Notes: generated by a model not told the origin, from the sequence alone. Shown: positions 5,431-12,930, numbered from the stretch's first letter. The stretch: DNA of 14,795 nt from an uncultured Blautia sp. (GCA_900543715.1 UQSX01000072.1:1-14795), one strand, 5' to 3'. Numbers and translations: made by a program.

Positions 5431-5982
5431 ATGAATATTTGGCATGATATCAGTGAGGAGAGGATTTATCCTACCGATTTTATGGCAGTGATCGAGATTG
5501 AAAAGGGGAGCAATAAGAAGTATGAATTGGATAAGGAGACGGGTATGCTGTCCCTGGACAGAATCCTGTTTACAGCTACCCACTATCCTATGAATTATGG
5601 ATTTATCCCCAGAACATATGGAGATGACAAGGATCCTCTGGATGTACTGGTGCTCTGTTCAGAATCTATTCTGCCCATGACCCTGGTACGGTGTTACCCT
5701 ATAGGTGTCATGAAGATGGAAGACGGGGGAATGGGAGATGAGAAGATCATTGCAATTCCTTATGGGGATCCTACTTATATGGGCTACACAGATATTCACG
5801 AGCTGCCGAAGCACATTTTTGAGGAGCTGAAGCATTTCTTTACTATTTACAAACATCTGGAGGGAAAAAGTACCACAGTCAATGAGTTTGGAGGTCCTAT
5901 TGCGGCAGTAGAGGTCATTGAGAAATGTATGGAGAATTATAAGAAAAAATTTGTGGACAAAACAGAAGAAGACCAGCAGTAA
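5431..5982 (+). CDS. ppa: Inorganic pyrophosphatase, family I
   Basis: 183 residues. It hydrolyses pyrophosphate to two phosphates in the cytoplasm, pulling biosynthetic reactions such as aminoacylation and nucleic acid synthesis forward. Family I residues align well with the E. coli enzyme: Lys30 in KKYE, Arg44 in LDRIL, YPMNYGFIP (52-60), the metal aspartates in DDKDPLDVLV (Asp66, Asp68, Asp71), DEKIIAIP (Asp103 and Lys105), and YKHLEGK (Tyr140, Lys141). The classical signature has Gly, Ser, Asn or Asp between the first two aspartates; here it is Lys67, which is outside the strict pattern but outside the metal ligands. AAAAGGAGG sets the start. A 7-bp hairpin, CCAGCAG/CTGCTGG (5973-5979 and 5996-6002), spans the stop without a T-run, so transcription probably continues into the transporter gene. 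Confidence 0.93.
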   Translation: MNIWHDISEERIYPTDFMAVIEIEKGSNKKYELDKETGMLSLDRILFTATHYPMNYGFIPRTYGDDKDPLDVLVLCSESILPMTLVRCYPIGVMKMEDGGMGDEKIIAIPYGDPTYMGYTDIHELPKHIFEELKHFFTIYKHLEGKSTTVNEFGGPIAAVEVIEKCMENYKKKFVDKTEEDQQ

Positions 5983-6030
5983 AAAACGGGACGGGCTGCT
6001 GGAAATATAAGAATACGGAGAAGAAAGACT

Positions 6031-6963
6031 ATGGAGAATCTTATATTTAGTCTGAACGCCACGATACCGGTGTTTCTGCTGATGGTTCTGGGACTGGTGC
6101 TGAGAAAACTCGGCTGGATTGATGAGGCATTTGCATCCAAAATGAATCAATTTGTGTTCCGGGTGCCCCTTCCTGTGCTGTTGTTTCAGGATCTGGCTAC
6201 TGTGGATTTTTACAAGATGTGGGATGGAAAATTTGTCCTATTCTGCTTTGCAGCTACCTTTTTGGAAATCATAATCGCAGGCCTCGTGGCTCTGCTGATG
6301 AAAAACAAAAGTGACCAGGGCGAATTCATCCAGGCGTCGTACCGGAGCAGTGCCGCTCTGCTGGGAATTGCTTTTATCCAGAACATTTACGGTTCTGCCG
6401 GGATTGCACCTCTTATGATCATTGGCAGCGTACCTTTATATAACATTATGGCTGTCGTGGTCCTTTCCTTTTCCAGTCCTGAGGTCCGGACATTGAATAA
6501 GGAAACTGTAAAAAGGACACTGAAAGGGATCATAACCAATCCTATCATTATCGGAATCCTGGCAGGAATGGCCTGGTCCCTTCTGCCGGAAACCGCTGAA
6601 AAAACAGTGAGTAGTATCGGAGCGGTGGCAACGCCGCTGGGGTTGATGGCCATGGGAGCTTCTTTTGATTTCCAAAAAGCCCTGGGACAGAAGGGGCCGG
6701 CAATGGCAGCTTCTTTTCTGAAGCTCATAGGTTTCTGTGCTGTCTTTCTTCCTCTGGCGGCGGCTTTGGGATTCCGTCAGGAAAAGCTGGTGGCAATTAT
6801 GATCATGCTGGGCTCTGCCACTACTGTAAGCTGCTATGTCATGGCAAAAAATATGGACCATGAGGGAACTCTGACTTCCAGTGTGGTGATGCTGACTACC
6901 CTGGGCAGCGCCTTTACGGTGACTGCCTGGCTGTATATTCTCAGGACCCTGGGCCTTATCTGA
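6031..6963 (+). CDS. AEC family transporter (auxin efflux carrier type permease)
   Basis: 310 residues, the usual length for bacterial AEC permeases, which move small organic acids such as malate or malonate; the substrate here is unknown. The sequence is almost entirely hydrophobic helices, with about ten spans separated by short charged loops. Family-like features are the first helix followed by LRKLGWIDE, the motif NQFVFRVPLPVLLF (about 39-52), TNPIIIGILAG at the start of the second half, and ATPLGLMAMGASF near the middle of that half. GGAGAAGAAAG gives the binding site. It follows ppa by 48 bases with no terminator, so cotranscription is likely. No clear terminator follows it before the thi promoter. 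Confidence 0.88.
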   Translation: MENLIFSLNATIPVFLLMVLGLVLRKLGWIDEAFASKMNQFVFRVPLPVLLFQDLATVDFYKMWDGKFVLFCFAATFLEIIIAGLVALLMKNKSDQGEFIQASYRSSAALLGIAFIQNIYGSAGIAPLMIIGSVPLYNIMAVVVLSFSSPEVRTLNKETVKRTLKGIITNPIIIGILAGMAWSLLPETAEKTVSSIGAVATPLGLMAMGASFDFQKALGQKGPAMAASFLKLIGFCAVFLPLAAALGFRQEKLVAIMIMLGSATTVSCYVMAKNMDHEGTLTSSVVMLTTLGSAFTVTAWLYILRTLGLI

Positions 6964-7025
6964 AAGCCGGCAGTTTAGCCCTGGGAGGGAGTTGTCAGAC
7001 CGGATAAAAACAGAGGAACTTTTTC

Positions 7026-7054
7026 TTGACAGAAGACCATCGGAAAGTTATACT
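7026..7054 (+). promoter_or_regulatory. Promoter of the thi operon
   Basis: TTGACA (7026-7031), a 17-nt spacer and TATACT (7049-7054). It lies directly ahead of the TPP riboswitch and is near consensus, so the operon is probably controlled mainly by termination rather than by initiation. Confidence 0.85.
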
Positions 7055-7068
7055 AAAAAGGTAAAAAA

Positions 7069-7151
7069 CAGGGGAGCTTGTACACAGGCTGAGAGGAAGT
7101 TGTGAACTTCGACCCAGGAACCTGATTTGGATAATGCCAACGTAGGAAGAA
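7069..7151 (+). ncRNA. TPP riboswitch (THI element)
   Basis: The conserved parts occur in order: GGGGAGC (7071-7077), GGCTGAGAG (7088-7096), CGACCC (7110-7115), GAACCTGATTTGGATAAT (7118-7135) and GCCAACGTAGGAA (7136-7148). These are the P2-P3 pyrimidine-sensing side and the P4-P5 pyrophosphate-sensing side of the THI box. TPP binding would favour the terminator that follows. Confidence 0.95.
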
Positions 7152-7163
7152 GAATGTAAGTTC

Positions 7164-7191
7164 AGGAGATGGCAGAGTCCGTCTCCTTTTT
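7164..7191 (+). terminator. Riboswitch expression-platform terminator
   Basis: AGGAGATGG (7164-7172) pairs with CCGTCTCCT (7179-7187), one G-U, with a 6-nt loop and T-run 7187-7191. It lies 13 bases after the aptamer, as expected for TPP-induced premature termination. Confidence 0.85.
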
Positions 7192-7246
7192 CTGTTATGA
7201 AAGAGAAGTTTTCATAACAGGAGATACTGAGGGTAAGGTTCCTCAG
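7192..7246 (+). promoter_or_regulatory. Two further hairpins in the thi leader
   Basis: CTGTTATGAAA (7192-7202) pairs perfectly with TTTCATAACAG (7210-7220). CTGAGG (7227-7232) pairs with CCTCAG (7241-7246). Neither has a T-run. They lie between the two terminators and could be part of a second structured element whose ligand or partner I cannot name. Confidence 0.55.
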
Positions 7247-7281
7247 AAAACAGAATACAGATGATAAGTTGAGAGTGAGCC

Positions 7282-7338
7282 AAAGGGTTCATGAAGGGGT
7301 GCACCACCACGGGTGTATTACTTCGTGAACCCTTTTTT
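7282..7338 (+). terminator. Second strong terminator in the thi leader
   Basis: AAAGGGTTCATGAAG (7282-7296) pairs with CTTCGTGAACCCTTT (7321-7335), 15 bp with one G-U, followed by a T-run to 7338. The apical part holds a further 5-bp pairing (GCACC with GGTGT). It stands 74 bases before thiS, so it must be read through or regulated unless a promoter lies after it. The best one there, TTGTCT (7348-7353), 17 nt, TCATAA, is weak. Confidence 0.85.
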
Positions 7339-7412
7339 CATTATATATTGTCTGTTCGGATCCTATCAGGTCATAAAAAAGAGACAGCATTAGAAAAGAA
7401 AGGAGACAGGAG

Positions 7413-7607
7413 ATGATCGTTAATGGTGTGAATGCAGCATGGGAAGCCGGGCTTACAGTAGCTAAGCTGCTGGAAAAGAGAAATTACCGGACAGACCGGG
7501 TGGCCGTGGAAAAAAACGGGGAAATCGTTCCAAAAAAGAACTATTCCACAGAAGAGATCCGGGAAGAAGACCGGATAGAGATTGTCAGTTTTGTGGGAGG
7601 AGGCTGA
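7413..7607 (+). CDS. thiS: Sulfur carrier protein ThiS
   Basis: 64 residues, the usual length. ThiS is a ubiquitin-like protein whose C-terminal glycine is adenylated by ThiF and then converted to a thiocarboxylate, the sulfur donor for ThiG. The beta-grasp pattern fits: start MIVNG, a helix with VAKLLEKRNY, the strand VAVEKNGEIV, and the end DRIEIVSFVGGG with the essential C-terminal Gly-Gly. The binding site AAAGGAGACAGG precedes ATG 7413. It is first in the operon, 4 bases ahead of thiF, suggesting translational coupling and matched production. Confidence 0.95.
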   Translation: MIVNGVNAAWEAGLTVAKLLEKRNYRTDRVAVEKNGEIVPKKNYSTEEIREEDRIEIVSFVGGG

Positions 7608-7611
7608 TCCG

Positions 7612-8265
7612 ATGAAGAGAGAAACACCTTCCAGGGAAGAACTTCAAAAGGCCCTTCTATCCCGGTGCAGCCAGGAAGATGCTGCGAAACTGGCAAAGGC
7701 AAAAGTGGCGGTGGCTGGTCTTGGGGGACTGGGCTCTAATGTGGCCCTATTCCTTGCCAGAGCGGGAGTGGGTCATCTTCAACTTATAGACTTCGATAAG
7801 GTGGATATCACCAATCTTAACCGCCAGCATTATTTTATTCCTCATCTGGGGAGATATAAAACAGAAGCATTAAAAGAACAGCTCCTGGATATAAATCCCT
7901 GGCTGGATATCAGGACAAGCTGTGAAAAAGTCACAGAAGAAAATATTCCCCGGCTTTTTCAGAGCGCAGACATTATATGTGAGGCTTTTGACCGGCCAGA
8001 AAACAAAGCAATGCTGGTCAATGGCTGTCTGGAAGAGTTTCCGGATAAACCTCTGGTCTGCGCCAGCGGCATGGCAGGCTGGGGAAAAAGCAATGCCATA
8101 GCCACCAGAAAGGTAGGAAGAAACTTCTACATCTGCGGGGACGAGACTTCCGGAATAGAAGAAGGAGAGGGTTTAGTGGCCCCCAGAGTGGCTCTGTGCG
8201 CCGCCCATGAGGCCAACCTGATCCTGGAACTGCTGCTGGGCGGGAGAGGAGATTCCTCCAGATAA
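7612..8265 (+). CDS. thiF: ThiS adenylyltransferase ThiF (short family-2 type)
   Basis: 217 residues from ATG 7612, with GGGAGGAGG ahead of it. It activates the ThiS C-terminus with ATP, an E1-like reaction. Visible parts are the Rossmann nucleotide-binding motif GLGGLGSN (36-43), the acidic end of the next strand, LIDFDKVD (58-65), followed by NLNRQ with Arg71, and a helical C-terminus. The protein is shorter than E. coli ThiF (about 250) and lacks the paired CxxC zinc motifs of MoeB/ThiF relatives. This fits the short Firmicute/epsilonproteobacterial ThiF subfamily rather than truncation. It sits between thiS and thiG, which supports ThiF over MoeB or HesA. A longer start in the same frame (7582) overlaps thiS and has no better binding site. 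Confidence 0.92.
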   Translation: MKRETPSREELQKALLSRCSQEDAAKLAKAKVAVAGLGGLGSNVALFLARAGVGHLQLIDFDKVDITNLNRQHYFIPHLGRYKTEALKEQLLDINPWLDIRTSCEKVTEENIPRLFQSADIICEAFDRPENKAMLVNGCLEEFPDKPLVCASGMAGWGKSNAIATRKVGRNFYICGDETSGIEEGEGLVAPRVALCAAHEANLILELLLGGRGDSSR

Positions 8266-8310
8266 AATATAGGGACCAGCAGGAAAAAGAAAGAAAAGAG
8301 GTAAGAGAAA

Positions 8311-9087
8311 ATGAGCAATACAAAAGACACTTGGAAAATTGGAAATCATGAATTTACTTCCAGATTTATTCTGGGTTCCGGGAAATATTCCCTGGATCTT
8401 ATAAAGGCAGCCGTAGAACAGGCAGGAGCAGAAATCATTACCCTGGCTCTTCGCCGGGTAAATGAAGGAGGCGCCGCTAATATCCTGGACTATATTCCCA
8501 AAGGCGTCAGCCTTCTGCCAAACACTTCCGGGGCCAGAGATGCTCAGGAGGCAGTGCGGATCGCCAGACTTTCCAGAGAAGTCTGCGGCAGCGACCTGGT
8601 AAAAATTGAGATCATGCGGGATACCAGATATCTTCTCCCGGATAATCAGGAAACCATCAAGGCTACAGAAATCCTGGCAAAAGAAGGATTTACAGTCATG
8701 CCTTATATGTATCCGGACCTTAACGCCGCAAGAGATATGGTCCAGGCAGGGGCTGCCTGTATTATGCCTCTTGGAGCCCCCATTGGCTCTAATAAAGGGC
8801 TTTGCACAAAAGAATTTATCCAGATCCTCATTGATGAGATCGACCTTCCCATTATCGTAGATGCAGGAATCGGAAGACCTTCCCAGGCCTGTGAGGCTAT
8901 GGAAATGGGAGCTGCGGCAGTTATGGCCAATACAGCTATTGCAACTGCAGGAAATGTTCCCCTTATGGCTGACGCTTTTCGTAAGGCAATCGAGGCAGGA
9001 AGGGAAGGCTATCTTTCCGGACTGGGCAGGGTAATGGAAAAAGGGGCCAGCCCTTCATCACCACTTACAGGTTATCTTCAGGACTAG
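8311..9087 (+). CDS. thiG: Thiazole synthase ThiG
   Basis: 258 residues, the normal length. This TIM-barrel enzyme joins 1-deoxyxylulose 5-phosphate, dehydroglycine and the ThiS thiocarboxylate into the thiazole phosphate. Visible motifs are [12 protein letters not shown] (15-26), the stretch LRRVN after [16 protein letters not shown] (71-82), LVKIEI with Lys98 as the expected Schiff-base lysine, [11 protein letters not shown] (153-163), VDAGIGRP (183-190) and NTAIA. It starts at ATG 8311 after AGAGG, 45 bases after thiF. No lesions seen. With ThiH rather than ThiO next door, dehydroglycine should come from tyrosine. Confidence 0.96.
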   Translation: MSNTKDTWKIGNHEFTSRFILGSGKYSLDLIKAAVEQAGAEIITLALRRVNEGGAANILDYIPKGVSLLPNTSGARDAQEAVRIARLSREVCGSDLVKIEIMRDTRYLLPDNQETIKATEILAKEGFTVMPYMYPDLNAARDMVQAGAACIMPLGAPIGSNKGLCTKEFIQILIDEIDLPIIVDAGIGRPSQACEAMEMGAAAVMANTAIATAGNVPLMADAFRKAIEAGREGYLSGLGRVMEKGASPSSPLTGYLQD

Positions 9088-9099
9088 GAGGCAGAGATC

Positions 9100-10320
9100 A
9101 TGAGTCAGGAAAATCATGTGAACGAAAGTATCATCAATGAGGAAGTAAAGGAATTTCTGGAAAAGGGAAAACGGACCAATCACATGGAGTATCTTCCGGA
9201 CATGGAAGTGATCAACAGTGATGTGATGGATAAGGTGCGGGAAGCAGCCCAAAACTATGACTACAGTCTTTATACAGAGGCAGATGTGAGAAGAGCCCTT
9301 GCCCATGATTATAAGACACCGGAGGACTTTAAGGCTCTTCTTTCTCCGGCAGCCCTTCCTCTCCTGGAGGAGATTGCCCAGTGCGCACAGAAAGAGACCA
9401 GAAAACACTTTGGAAATTCTATCTATATGTTCACGCCTATTTACATAGCCAATTACTGCGAGAATTACTGCATATACTGCGGCTTCAACTGTCACAATAA
9501 GATTAAAAGAGCTCAGCTGACCTATGAGGAGATTGACAAGGAGATGGCAGCTATTGCCAAGTCCGGGCTTCAGGAGATCCTGATCCTTACAGGAGAAAGC
9601 CGGAAAAAATCTACGGTAGAATATATTGGAGAGGCCTGTAAGATTGCCAAAAAGTATTTCCGGGTCATCGGTCTGGAGGTCTATCCTATGAATTCTGACG
9701 AATACGCCTATCTCCATAAATGCGGGGCAGACTATGTAACAGTTTTCCAGGAAACCTATCACGCAGATAAGTATGAAACCCTTCATCTGGCAGGCCATAA
9801 AAGGATTTACCCCTATCGTGTCAACGCCCAGGAAAGAGCCCTTATGGGCGGCATGAGAGGCGTGGCCTTCGGCGCTCTTCTGGGGCTGGACGATTTCCGT
9901 AAAGACGCCTTTGCAACAGGCATGCATGCATGGTATCTTCAGAAAAAATACCCCCAGGCAGAGATTTCTTTCTCCTGTCCGAGATTACGTCCTATCATCA
10001 ATAATGACAAGATCAATCCCATGGACGTTCATGAGGCCCAGCTTCTCCAGGTAGTCTGCGCCTATCGCCTGTTTATGCCCTTTGCCGGAATTACCATCTC
10101 TACAAGGGAGTGTGCCAGGGTAAGGGACAATCTGGTGAAGATCGCAGCTACAAAGATTTCTGCCGGAGTCAGCACCGGTATCGGAGAACATGTGGAAGAA
10201 CTGGAGGACAAGGGAGACGCTCAGTTCGAAATTTCAGATGACCGCTCTGTCCAGGAAGTTTATGACAGCCTCCTTGGGGAAAATCTTCAGCCGGTTATGG
10301 CGGAGTATGTCTATGTGTAA
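9100..10320 (+). CDS. thiH: 2-iminoacetate synthase ThiH (radical SAM tyrosine lyase)
   Basis: 406 residues. It cleaves tyrosine with a 5'-deoxyadenosyl radical to p-cresol and dehydroglycine, which ThiG consumes. The 4Fe-4S motif is CENYCIYC, giving Cys120, Cys124 and Cys127 in the CxxxCxxC spacing, preceded by TPIYIANY. Further typical parts are ILTGESRKK after the cluster, GLEVYPM, VTVFQETYH and the late SFSCPRLRP. The N-terminus is somewhat longer than E. coli ThiH (about 377), but AGGAGGCAGAG (9087-9097) lies just before ATG 9100, and thiG ends 12 bases upstream. Oxygen sensitivity of this enzyme fits an anaerobic host. HydG is the main look-alike; thiG adjacency and the absence of HydG's C-terminal cysteine extension argue for ThiH. 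Confidence 0.95.
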   Translation: MSQENHVNESIINEEVKEFLEKGKRTNHMEYLPDMEVINSDVMDKVREAAQNYDYSLYTEADVRRALAHDYKTPEDFKALLSPAALPLLEEIAQCAQKETRKHFGNSIYMFTPIYIANYCENYCIYCGFNCHNKIKRAQLTYEEIDKEMAAIAKSGLQEILILTGESRKKSTVEYIGEACKIAKKYFRVIGLEVYPMNSDEYAYLHKCGADYVTVFQETYHADKYETLHLAGHKRIYPYRVNAQERALMGGMRGVAFGALLGLDDFRKDAFATGMHAWYLQKKYPQAEISFSCPRLRPIINNDKINPMDVHEAQLLQVVCAYRLFMPFAGITISTRECARVRDNLVKIAATKISAGVSTGIGEHVEELEDKGDAQFEISDDRSVQEVYDSLLGENLQPVMAEYVYV

Positions 10321-10939
10321 GGATATGAAAGATGTTATCCAGAGAATACCGGAGGAGCTTTGGTCACGGATAACAGTGGTCACAAACCGGAAACTCTGCT
10401 GCCGGCCCTTTCTGGAGCAGATTGAGATTTTGTGCAGGGAGAGACCCGAGAGGATTATCCTCCGGGAAAAAGACCTGTGTCCGGAAGACTATGAAAAGCT
10501 GGGGCAGGAAGTGAAGAAAATCTGCGACGCATATCAGGTTCCCTGCTATTACCATACCTATGGTGAGGCCGGGCTAAAAGCCGGGGTCAGGGGGCTTCAT
10601 CTTCCTCTTCCTCTGCTGAGACAGACCGGGAGGAAAGAGGAATATAGAGAAGTGCTTCTGGGAACCTCTGTCCACAGTCTGGAAGAAGCCAGAGAAGCTC
10701 AGACTCTGGGGGCCGATTATCTGACAGCGGGACATATTTATGCCACAGACTGTAAAAGAGGTCTTCCTCCCAGGGGAACCGGGTTCCTGAGAGAAATCTG
10801 CCAGGAGGTCTCCCTGCCGGTCTATGCCATCGGAGGAATCCGCCTGGAGGAAAAACAGATAGAAAAAACCCTGGCCTGCGGGGCCAGGGGTGTATGTATC
10901 ATGTCCGGAGCCATGACTTATCAGGGACTCAGGCATTGA
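10313..10939 (+). CDS. tenI: TenI/ThiE superfamily protein, probably thiazole tautomerase
   Basis: 208 residues from ATG 10313, chosen because GGAG (10302-10305) is 7 nt upstream; 10307 and 10325 are alternatives. It overlaps thiH by 8 bases. The TIM-barrel family holds ThiE (thiamine phosphate synthase) and TenI (thiazole tautomerase, which aromatises the ThiG product). The C-terminal half matches B. subtilis TenI closely as I remember it: TSVHSLEEA, then GHIYATDCKRG with His141 at the place of catalytic His122, and PVYAIGGI near the end. ThiE hallmarks are missing: the IND metal/pyrimidine site is replaced by YYHTYGEA, and HLGQxD is replaced by LHLPLPLL. Automatic annotation may call it ThiE. 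No other thiamine-phosphate synthase is seen here. Confidence 0.8.
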   Translation: MCKDMKDVIQRIPEELWSRITVVTNRKLCCRPFLEQIEILCRERPERIILREKDLCPEDYEKLGQEVKKICDAYQVPCYYHTYGEAGLKAGVRGLHLPLPLLRQTGRKEEYREVLLGTSVHSLEEAREAQTLGADYLTAGHIYATDCKRGLPPRGTGFLREICQEVSLPVYAIGGIRLEEKQIEKTLACGARGVCIMSGAMTYQGLRH

Positions 10940-12152
10940 ACACATATTTATCCAGTCTGTCCATGGCTTCTTTTACAAGGCTGTGAGGCAGAGCCAGATT
11001 CATACGGATGGAGCAGGGGCCGTGGAAAGGTCTGCCGTCCTGCCAGATGACGCCTACCTGGATTCCGGCGGCCTCCAGCTCGTCCAGTGTCTTTCCGTGT
11101 TCCTGACACCATTTGGTGCAGTCCAGGAACAGCATGTAGGTTCCTTCCGGTTTTGCCAGCTCAACGCCGGAAAAATGAGTGGTAATATAGTCATAGGCAT
11201 AGTTGACATTCTCTGTAAGAATCTGGCAGAGCTGGTCTACCCATTCATAGCCCTCTGGTTTGTAGGCACCGATCAGGGCATGCATGCTCAGTACATTCAT
11301 ACTGTTATAGTGGGAAAGAGAAGACTCTTTCTCCATCCGGTCACGGATCCATTTGTTGTATACAATGTGATAGCTTCCTACAAGTCCAGCCAGATTAAAG
11401 GTTTTGCTGGGAGCGTAGAAAGCGGCGGTGCGCATTTTGGCATCCTGGCTTACAGACTGGGTAGGAATGTGACGGTGGCCTTCCAGTATCAGGTCAGACC
11501 AGATTTCATCAGAGACTACATATACATCATACTTCTGGAACAGCTCCATGGCTTTTTCCAACTCCCAGCGTTCCCAGACACGCCCGCAGGGATTATGGGG
11601 AGAGCAGAGTACGGCAGCATGGATATTCTCAGAAGCCAGTTTCTTTTCCATATCTTCATAGTCCATCCGCCATACCCCCTGGGCGTCCCGTTTCAAGGGA
11701 CTTAAGACCATATCATAGCCGTTATTTTCCAGGCTGTGAGTAAAGCCTACATATGTGGGAGAATGGAGAAGGACCTTATCTCCTTTGGAGCAGAATACAT
11801 TCAGAGCTGAGACTACGCCTCCCAGAACGCCGTTCTCATAGCCAATGCACTCCTGAGTGAGGTCTGTCACGCCGTTTCTGGTCTGGTGCCAGCGGATAAT
11901 AGCGTCATAGTATTCCTGGGAAGGATTAAAATATCCAAAAGCCGGATGGCCTGCTCTCTGGATAATGGCCTCTTGAACAGTAGGAACCGTAGGAAAATTC
12001 ATATCGGCAACCCACATGGGAAGTACAGAAAATCCCTCTTTAACTTTTACGTTTTCAACGCCAAGCATCTTGCCTTTCAGGGCGGCTTCTACATCTAAAG
12101 CAACGGCGTCTTTGCCTTTTCTATCCATAATTGTAGTAAAGTCATACATCAT
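10929..12152 (-). CDS. MalY/PatB family PLP-dependent C-S lyase (putative cystathionine beta-lyase)
   Basis: 407 residues from ATG at 12152, 8 nt behind AAGGAGG (12161-12167); a longer frame to 12206 lacks this site. It is a fold-type I aminotransferase-like enzyme. Motifs: LPMWVADMNF (44-53), typical of MalY/PatB; SPHNPCGRVW (184-193); SDEIWSD (214-220), with the Asp that contacts the PLP pyridine; APSKTFNLAG (247-256), with Lys250 as the Schiff-base lysine; and RMNLALP near the end. MalY/PatB enzymes cleave cystathionine or cysteine conjugates to a thiol, pyruvate and ammonia, and some repress genes. The 3' end overlaps the TenI-like gene tail-to-tail by 11 bases. The 5' end is divergent from a TetR-type gene, its likely regulator. 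Confidence 0.88.
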   Translation of the reverse strand: MMYDFTTIMDRKGKDAVALDVEAALKGKMLGVENVKVKEGFSVLPMWVADMNFPTVPTVQEAIIQRAGHPAFGYFNPSQEYYDAIIRWHQTRNGVTDLTQECIGYENGVLGGVVSALNVFCSKGDKVLLHSPTYVGFTHSLENNGYDMVLSPLKRDAQGVWRMDYEDMEKKLASENIHAAVLCSPHNPCGRVWERWELEKAMELFQKYDVYVVSDEIWSDLILEGHRHIPTQSVSQDAKMRTAAFYAPSKTFNLAGLVGSYHIVYNKWIRDRMEKESSLSHYNSMNVLSMHALIGAYKPEGYEWVDQLCQILTENVNYAYDYITTHFSGVELAKPEGTYMLFLDCTKWCQEHGKTLDELEAAGIQVGVIWQDGRPFHGPCSIRMNLALPHSLVKEAMDRLDKYVFNA

Positions 12153-12177
12153 CTCAAAAACCTCCTTATCTTTTCTT

Positions 12178-12206
12178 ATGATACAATTTGACAGTAAAAA
12201 ATTCAA
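12178..12206 (-). promoter_or_regulatory. Promoter of the C-S lyase gene
   Basis: On the minus strand, TTGAAT (12206-12201), a 17-nt spacer and TATCAT (12183-12178), ending 25 bases before the start codon. Confidence 0.6.
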
Positions 12207-12223
12207 GACTTTGCACCCACGTA

Positions 12224-12253
12224 TTGAAGAGCGAAGAGAGACCGTGGTATACT
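12224..12253 (+). promoter_or_regulatory. Promoter of the TetR-type gene
   Basis: TTGAAG (12224-12229), an 18-nt spacer and TATACT (12248-12253), preceded by TGG to give an extended -10. An imperfect dyad, CCACG (12217-12221) and CGTGG (12243-12247), brackets the -35 and spacer and could be an operator, but the arms are short. The two divergent promoters do not overlap: their -35 boxes are 17 bases apart. Confidence 0.5.
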
Positions 12254-12285
12254 AATGTACTGACAGCAGACGTTAAGGAGGCAGG

Positions 12286-12930
12286 ATGCTTATGAAATGT
12301 CAAAAAGTGAAGAAAGAGTCACTGGTGGCAAACCGGCAGCAGGAGATCATCAGTGCATGTGAGGAACTGTATGAGACTATGGAGTATGAAGACATCAGTA
12401 TTAAGGAAATAGCCAAATCTACCTCTATCTGCCGTTCCAATATTTATAATTACTATCAGACAAAAGACGAAATCTTTCTGGATATCCTGGAGAAGGATTA
12501 CCTTGCCTGGACAGAAGATATCAGAGAGAGGATGAGCCGGGAAGAACAGCCCGGGCGGGAAGCCTACTGCCGAAACATTGCAGATACAGCCGCCCTCCAT
12601 CCCAGACTTCTGAAGCTTATGTCGGTCCATTATATTGCCATAGAGAAGAACTGTTCCCTGGAAAAGCTGACAGCTTTTAAATATGCCATACATCCTTTCC
12701 AGGAAACTATGGAAGAAGTGCTTTCCCGATATTTTCCCAAGGCTCCCAGAGAGAAAATCCAGAATTTCATTTTTCTTCTGCTTTCTCTTATCCAGGGGCT
12801 CTATTCCATGACCAGCCTGTGTGAAAAACAGGTAAAGGCCATACAGGAAGTAAATCCTGATTATCAAATGCCAGATTTTGCAGCAGCCCTGTATCAGGCT
12901 CTTTATATTCTTACTTCAGATTTGATTTAA
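12286..12930 (+). CDS. TetR/AcrR family transcriptional regulator
   Basis: 214 residues. The N-terminal helix-turn-helix fits TetR: IISACEELYETMEYEDISIK, then EIAKSTSICRSNIYNYYQTK, then DEIFLDILE, where the recognition helix and the YNYYQTKDEIF block (usually YxYFxxKExLF) are diagnostic. The remaining 140 residues are a helical ligand or dimer domain with no recognisable effector. AAGGAGG (12275-12281) is 4 nt from ATG 12286 and 10 nt from ATG 12292, so either start is possible. It is transcribed away from the C-S lyase gene, and many TetR-type proteins repress a divergent neighbour; that is the likely but unproven target. A terminator follows directly. Confidence 0.88.
   Translation: MLMKCQKVKKESLVANRQQEIISACEELYETMEYEDISIKEIAKSTSICRSNIYNYYQTKDEIFLDILEKDYLAWTEDIRERMSREEQPGREAYCRNIADTAALHPRLLKLMSVHYIAIEKNCSLEKLTAFKYAIHPFQETMEEVLSRYFPKAPREKIQNFIFLLLSLIQGLYSMTSLCEKQVKAIQEVNPDYQMPDFAAALYQALYILTSDLI

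Noticed and set aside
7282..7338. T-box leader
   Set aside because: The hairpin ahead of thiS lacks the T-box sequence and a specifier loop; it is a plain long terminator stem.
9058..9927. 289-codon open frame on the minus strand
   Set aside because: It lies wholly across thiH and the end of thiG, has no ribosome binding site, and its Cys/His/Leu-rich product is typical of an antisense shadow.
10983..11705. 240-codon open frame on the plus strand
   Set aside because: Antisense to the well-supported C-S lyase gene with all PLP motifs; no family resemblance.
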